From NCBI RefSeq assembly GCF_024360925.2, contig NZ_CP113517.1, positions 3,720,001 through 3,784,000 of the forward strand: DNA of 64,000 bases. The letters are read 5' to 3'. Under the pieces are notes generated by a model. It was given only the letters and a program-made list of their open reading frames with translations, ran no database searches and was not told the DNA's origin. Source of the stretch: Methylomonas rapida. GTDB lineage: Bacteria; Pseudomonadota; Gammaproteobacteria; Methylococcales; Methylomonadaceae. Within the stretch, counting starts at the first letter, position 1, and each line of letters begins with the position of its first letter. Positions 59,466 to 64,000 of the stretch are shown here, piece by piece. A program made the position numbers and the translations under genes.

Positions 59466-61372
59466 TTCAACTTGTGCACGAACGCTGCCGGGTCGTCCAG
59501 TTGGCCGCCTTCGCTGAGGATGGCCTGGTCGAACAGGATGTGGCTGATGTCGGCGAAACGGGCATCGTCTTGCTCGTTTTTCAGGGCCTTGACGATGGCG
59601 TGCTCCGGGTTGATCTCGAAGATCGGCTTGCTGCCGCCCATGCCCATCATGCTCATGGCGTGGCCTGCTTCCTTCATGATGCGCTCCATGTGCAGGCTCA
59701 TGTCGTAGGCACCGGTGACCAGACAGGCGGGCGAGTCGGTCAGACGATGGCTGATTTTCACTTCGCTGACTTTGTCTTTCAGCACGTCCTGGATTTGTTT
59801 GACGACCGATTCGAAGTCTTTGCTGACTTCTTCCTGATGTTTTTTCTCTTCTTCGCTGTCGAATTTGTCCAGGTCCAGTTCGCCTTTGGCGATCGATTGC
59901 ATGTGCTTGCCGTCGAACTCGGTCAGGCTGGACACCAGCCATTCGTCGATGCGGTCGGTCAGCAATAACACTTCCAGGCCTTTTTTGCGGAACACCTCCA
60001 GATGTGGGCTGTTTTTGGCCGCCGCATAGCTGTCGGCGGTGATGAAGTAGATTTTGTCCTGGCCTTCCTTCATGCGGCTGACGTAGTCGGCCAGCGACAC
60101 GTTTTGGGTTTTGTCGTCAGTGTGTGTGGATGAGAAACGCAACAGGTTGGCGATGCGGTCTTTGTTTTTGTGGTCTTCTATCGGACCTTCCTTGATGACG
60201 TTGCCGAACTGTTCCCAGAATTTTTGGTATTTTTCGGCGTCGTTCTCGGCCATGTCTTCCAGCATGCCCAGCACTTTTTTCACCGCGCCGGATTTGATCG
60301 CGCTGATTTGCTTGCTTTGTTGCAGGATTTCCCGTGATACGTTCAGCGGCAAGCTGTCGGCATCGACGATACCGCGCACGAAGCGCAGGTAGCGCGGCAT
60401 CAGTTGTTCGGCGTCGTCGGTGATGAAGACTTTCTTGATGTACAGCTTGACGCCGTGTTTGGCGTCGCGGTCCCACAAATCAAACGGCGCCCGACCAGGA
60501 ACGTACAGCAGCAGGGTGTATTCGTTGGTGCCTTCGACCTTGCTGTGGACGTGAACTAGCGGGTCCTGGAAGTCGTGGGCGACGTGTTTGTAAAACTCGT
60601 TGTATTGTTCTGCGCTGATGTCGTCCTTGGATTTTGTCCACAAGGCCGAGGCGCTGTTGACGGTTTCGTCTTCGACACGGGCCGGCGCGGTTTCATTGCC
60701 GTCGTCGTCCTTCTCGGCCGGGATTTCCTTGCTCATGATGATGGGCAAAGAGATGTGGTCGGAGTATTTCTTGATGATGGAACGTAGCTTCCAGCTGCTC
60801 AGGAAATCGTCTTCGCCTTCTTTCAGATGCAGCACGATTTCGGTGCCGCGACCAGCTTTTTCGACGGTTTCGATGCTGTATTCGCCCAGGCCGTCGGATT
60901 CCCAGCGCACGCCCTGGTCATGCGGCGCGCCGGCCTTGCGGGTCGTCAGCGTGACTTTGTCGGCGACGATGAACGACGAGTAAAAACCGACGCCAAACTG
61001 GCCGATCAGCTCGCTGTCCTTGGCTTGGTCGCCGGTCAATTTTTCGAAGAATTGCTTGGTGCCGGATTTGGCGATGGTGCCGATATGATCCTGCACTTCC
61101 TCGCGGCTCATGCCGATGCCGTTATCGGTGATGGTGATGGTTTTTTTGGCTTCGTCGAAATCGACGCGGATTTTCAATTCGCTGTCGCCTTCGTACAGGC
61201 TGTCGTTGGCCAGCGCTTCGAAGCGCAGTTTGTCGGCGGCGTCGGAGGCGTTGGAAATCAATTCGCGCAGGAAGATTTCCTTGTTGCTGTATAGCGAGTG
61301 AATCATCAAATGCAACAGATGCTTCACTTCGGTTTGAAAGCCTAAGGTTTCTTTTTTTGCTTCAACAGTCAT
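59438..61372 (-). CDS. htpG: Molecular chaperone HtpG (Hsp90)
   Basis: 644 residues. N-terminal GHKL ATPase: [56 protein letters not shown]. The middle domain has the catalytic-loop Arg region ([14 protein letters not shown]), and the C-terminal dimer domain ends GLLQGLLK. Length is usual for bacterial Hsp90. The last 25 bp are part of the 72-bp repeat. Confidence 0.98.
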   Translation of the reverse strand: MTVEAKKETLGFQTEVKHLLHLMIHSLYSNKEIFLRELISNASDAADKLRFEALANDSLYEGDSELKIRVDFDEAKKTITITDNGIGMSREEVQDHIGTIAKSGTKQFFEKLTGDQAKDSELIGQFGVGFYSSFIVADKVTLTTRKAGAPHDQGVRWESDGLGEYSIETVEKAGRGTEIVLHLKEGEDDFLSSWKLRSIIKKYSDHISLPIIMSKEIPAEKDDDGNETAPARVEDETVNSASALWTKSKDDISAEQYNEFYKHVAHDFQDPLVHVHSKVEGTNEYTLLLYVPGRAPFDLWDRDAKHGVKLYIKKVFITDDAEQLMPRYLRFVRGIVDADSLPLNVSREILQQSKQISAIKSGAVKKVLGMLEDMAENDAEKYQKFWEQFGNVIKEGPIEDHKNKDRIANLLRFSSTHTDDKTQNVSLADYVSRMKEGQDKIYFITADSYAAAKNSPHLEVFRKKGLEVLLLTDRIDEWLVSSLTEFDGKHMQSIAKGELDLDKFDSEEEKKHQEEVSKDFESVVKQIQDVLKDKVSEVKISHRLTDSPACLVTGAYDMSLHMERIMKEAGHAMSMMGMGGSKPIFEINPEHAIVKALKNEQDDARFADISHILFDQAILSEGGQLDDPAAFVHKLNGLLQGLLK

Positions 61373-61642
61373 GTGTGGTCTCTTGAAAGTTAAAAATCGG
61401 ACTGCTGCGATTTGGGGATAGCACTGGCGTTTTTCAAGGCCACATTTAAAAAAGCCGATGGATTACACGATTCCCGCTCTGCCCGTAAACAAATCTGACC
61501 CATTCTCTGAAATAGCTAACCTGCCCTAGGAGAATCGCCGCGATTTCAATGCAAAAATCATTCATACTATTGGGCAATAGTTCGCGTTTGGTTGAATCAG
61601 TAGACTATGGCGCAATCTTGTTTCAAAAGGAGAAAAACAAAG

Positions 61643-62242
61643 ATGAAAACCAAGTCCATAACGGCATTGCTTTTTGCGATGAGCTGCGCAAGTAGTTCGG
61701 CATTTGCTTACACGACGGATATCGCGGACGCCACCCGAACCTTTACCTTTGATTCGACCAGTTTCTTTTCCGGTAGCGACAATGACGCCGATACACTGTT
61801 GTCTTACGGCAAAGGCAACATCACCGGTAATGTCAAAAACGGCAAAGGCAATGTTCCAGCAGGCTGGCAGGTGACGGTTGACGGCAGTCAGAGCACATAT
61901 AGCACCAACGTATTTTCCGTGTCTTCGCTAGGCGCCAGCTCCGGCACGTTTTCATTGAGCAGTAATGTTTGGGATATCTATTCAAGAATTGCGATCGGTT
62001 TCAAGGTAGGCAGCAACAAATCAATAGATTGGGCGATATTCGAATTGGAACAATTTGCGCAATCCGGCATTTGGTCCACCGGCCCCAAACAAGGCGGCGG
62101 ATTGTCACATTACATGGTCTACACAATCCCCAATTCGCCTGTGCCACCCAGCCAAGTACCACTGCCTGGCGCCGCCTGGCTATTTTTGACCGGCATCCTG
62201 GGCTTGATGGCTCGCAAAAAATCAGGACTCAAGGCGAGCTAA
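61643..62242 (+). CDS. VPLPA-CTERM exosortase-sorted protein
   Basis: 199 residues from MKTKSITALL (AAAGGAG upstream; the frame opens 12 codons earlier). Signal peptide ends SSSAFA. The mature part is Ser/Thr/Asn-rich beta (YGKGNITGNVKNGKGNVPAG). The tail has the sorting signal VPLPGAAWLFLTGILGLMAR then KK, i.e. motif, membrane helix and basic end. Such proteins are exported and processed by exosortase, often with exopolysaccharide. No exosortase is in the window. Confidence 0.88.
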   Translation: MKTKSITALLFAMSCASSSAFAYTTDIADATRTFTFDSTSFFSGSDNDADTLLSYGKGNITGNVKNGKGNVPAGWQVTVDGSQSTYSTNVFSVSSLGASSGTFSLSSNVWDIYSRIAIGFKVGSNKSIDWAIFELEQFAQSGIWSTGPKQGGGLSHYMVYTIPNSPVPPSQVPLPGAAWLFLTGILGLMARKKSGLKAS

Positions 62243-62420
62243 ATTAACCTAGAAAAATCATTTGGCCCACGAAACACACGAAAATCACGAAAAATTTCAA
62301 ACAGTTATCCCCCAAAGATACGCGCCGGCCAGGTGAGCCGATAACCGATAAGGACCGATAAGCTTCATAACGCAATGATTTCTTTCGTGCTTTTCGTGGA
62401 CTTACTACCGGTTTTAGGAT
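62241..62420 (+). repeat. MITE-like intergenic repeat, copy D
   Basis: Best-formed copy: left end AACCTAGAAAAATCATTTGG, CCCACGAAACACACGAAAAT; right end TTCATAACGCAATGATTTCT, GTGCTTTTCGTGGACTTACT, GTTTTAGG. The two ends are inverted repeats around CCTA and GTCCACGAAA. The rest of the 427-bp gap to 62670 has no gene. Confidence 0.8.
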
Positions 62421-62670
62421 TAACGCGCTCCGCCATCGACAACCATCCAATAATCTGGCGCCAATATCGATATTGATCGAATTTGGCGCCAGGCATGCAC
62501 ATGCACCACCCGCCAATTCTGCTGGCCAATTAGCTTTCTGACGATCCGTTATTCAATGCCAATGGTCGGCACCAGCCCTTTCGGCAACAGTGAAATTATC
62601 CTGGTTATGAGTGGAATTGAGATTATGCGGCGTGTCCTGCAGGGTCAGCGCCGAATAGCTGAATACTGTT

Positions 62671-64000
62671 TCAGACCTTGCGTCTGACTTCCATGACATT
62701 GGGCAATTGACTGATGCGCCCAAGCACGAAACTCAATTGCGCGGTGTTTTCAATCTGAATTTGCATGGTCAAGGTGGCTGAATGGTCGGCATGGGTTTTC
62801 AACGAGGCATCGGTGATTTGTACCTTGGCATAGTGCAATAGCTGGGAAACCTCGATCAACAGGTTCTGCCCACTCAATGCCTCGATCACGATAGGCACAT
62901 TGTGATGCGCTTTATGCACGCCGCTCCATTCGGCTTTGAGCAAATGCGTCTGTTGTTGCGGCGTCAAATGCTGGATGTTTTCGCAATCGATTCTATGGAT
63001 GGTAATGCCCCGCTTATGCGAAACATAACCGATGATCTCGTCGCCTTTCACCGGGGAACAACAATGCGCCAGCGTGGTGACGACGTTATCCATGTCCTCC
63101 ACGGTGACCACGGAATTTGGACTGGCTTTGGAAGGCGACAATTTAAAGGATACCGGCGCCAGTTCGGGAATTTTCAAGGCACTCGCCAATTGCCGGCTAT
63201 TGATATCCCCCCGCCCCAGAGCCTGGTGGAAATGTTCCGCATCGGGCATCTTGAAATGCTTCAGCAATTCGGCCAGATCGACCTGCTTGAGCCCCAGGCG
63301 CCTGCTTTCCTTGTCCAATAAATTTTTGCCGGCGGCGATGTTTTCGCTGAGTTCCTGTTGCTTGAACCAGTTTTTGACTTTGCCGATCGCGCGCGGAGTT
63401 TTCAGATAACCCAGGTTTGGATCGAGCCAATTTCGGCTGGGCTGACCGTTTTTGACCGTAATGATTTCCACTTGCTCGCCGGATTTGAGCTCGTAAGTCA
63501 AGGGTTTGATCTGCCCATTGACCTTGGCGCCCCGGCAGCTGTGGCCGACTTCGGTATGAATCGCATAGGCAAAATCCAAGGGCGTCGCACCCTTGATCAA
63601 ATCGACCAGCTTGCCGGTCGGCGTCAAGACGAACACCCGGTCCGAAAACAGCTCGGTATGAAAGCTTTCCAGCAGAGTGTCTCCGCTACGCTCTTCCAAA
63701 AGCATACGCAACGAGGTGATGTTTTTTTCCGAAGCCGCACTGTGCCTGCCGCCTTCTTTATAGCGCCAATGCGCGGCAACCCCGAGTTCGGCAAACTCAT
63801 GCATCGCGCGGGTACGAATCTGTATTTCGATACGGTTGCCTTGCTTATCGACCACCACGGTATGCAAAGACTGGTAACCGTTTTCCTTGGGGTTGGCGAT
63901 GTAATCGTCGAATTCCTTGGGGATATATTGCCACTGACTGTGCGCCAATCCCAATACGGTATAACACGCCGCCAAATCGTCGACGATCACACGCACGGCC
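62671..64000 (-). CDS. relA: (p)ppGpp synthetase RelA, 5' end beyond the window
   Basis: About 443 C-terminal residues seen. The synthetase domain end has RVIVDDLAACYTVLGLAHSQ, IANPKENGYQSLHTVVVD and RTRAMHEFAELGVAAHWRYK. TGS follows (RVFVLTPTGKLVDLIKGATP, DFAYAIHTEVGHSCRGAKVN), then helical, zinc-finger (CCSPVKGDEIIGYVSHKRGI with H and C) and ACT domains (TLTMQIQIENTAQLSFVLGR). The VDDLAACY segment favours RelA over SpoT. The stop is at 62671; no terminator is evident in the gap. Confidence 0.93.
   Translation of the reverse strand, partial: AVRVIVDDLAACYTVLGLAHSQWQYIPKEFDDYIANPKENGYQSLHTVVVDKQGNRIEIQIRTRAMHEFAELGVAAHWRYKEGGRHSAASEKNITSLRMLLEERSGDTLLESFHTELFSDRVFVLTPTGKLVDLIKGATPLDFAYAIHTEVGHSCRGAKVNGQIKPLTYELKSGEQVEIITVKNGQPSRNWLDPNLGYLKTPRAIGKVKNWFKQQELSENIAAGKNLLDKESRRLGLKQVDLAELLKHFKMPDAEHFHQALGRGDINSRQLASALKIPELAPVSFKLSPSKASPNSVVTVEDMDNVVTTLAHCCSPVKGDEIIGYVSHKRGITIHRIDCENIQHLTPQQQTHLLKAEWSGVHKAHHNVPIVIEALSGQNLLIEVSQLLHYAKVQITDASLKTHADHSATLTMQIQIENTAQLSFVLGRISQLPNVMEVRRKV

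Overview
The window looks like the chromosome of a gammaproteobacterium, most likely a Methylomonas-like type I methanotroph. This is inferred from overall protein style, a VPLPA-CTERM exported protein, a putative PPi-type PEP carboxykinase, a T6SS cargo cluster and a stand-alone relA. No methane-oxidation gene lies in the window, so the genus is a guess. About 45 genes are housekeeping or signalling genes and roughly 20 belong to accessory DNA.

Layout. 1-9.8 kb: HAD hydrolase, GNAT-fusion protein, solo HicA-like protein, SOUL haem-binding lipoprotein, ketose epimerase, YedK/HMCES DNA-protein crosslink enzyme, Trp-rich protein, a frameshifted RcnB-like gene, a Spy/CpxP-like protein and a BaeSR two-component system (envelope and metal stress). 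9.85-16.3 kb: a tightly overlapping four-gene operon encoding an SMC-type ATPase, a KITE-like subunit, a kleisin-like subunit and a Toprim protein, i.e. a Wadjet/MksBEFG-type plasmid-defence condensin with gene order C-B-A-D. It is followed by a small protein and a two-HKD phospholipase D-like protein. 18.7-24.4 kb: a CHASE/PAS hybrid histidine kinase overlapping a REC-GGDEF diguanylate cyclase, then bacteriohemerythrin. 24.5-28 kb: a 1156-residue protein that I read as PPi-type PEP carboxykinase. 28-36.5 kb: a T6SS cargo operon, VgrG -> DUF6484 -> DUF2169 -> ketosynthase-like -> PAAR-like/GHH nuclease effector -> propeller-like protein (candidate immunity) -> HEAT-repeat TIGR02270 protein. 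36.8-43.5 kb: purine salvage/catabolism operon ade-xdhA-xdhB-(membrane protein)-xdhC. 43.7-47.7 kb: lysC, a catalytically degenerate Fic protein, tgt and a membrane protein.

The accessory zone is 47.7-59.4 kb. It holds REP doublets with truncated RAYT transposase genes, and a 7.87-kb composite transposon bounded by two identical inverted IS50-like (IS4 family) elements with a 10-bp outer target duplication. The target repeat has an uninterrupted paralogue next door, which shows the whole unit inserted once. The cargo carries an integrase-less array of integron attC sites with small cassette genes (a CALIN), a hicAB pair and a seven-gene prophage fragment with a GH108 endolysin. More attC-bounded cassettes (a 139-residue protein and an SDR) lie to the right. 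They are followed by a DUF4268 nuclease-like gene bracketed by a 72-bp duplication of the htpG 3' end and terminator. Several cassette genes start or stop inside attC arms, and two share an attC-encoded N-terminal peptide.

59.4-64 kb: htpG, a VPLPA-CTERM protein and the 3' two-thirds of relA, which runs off the window. Four copies of a ~140-180 bp MITE-like repeat are scattered between genes.
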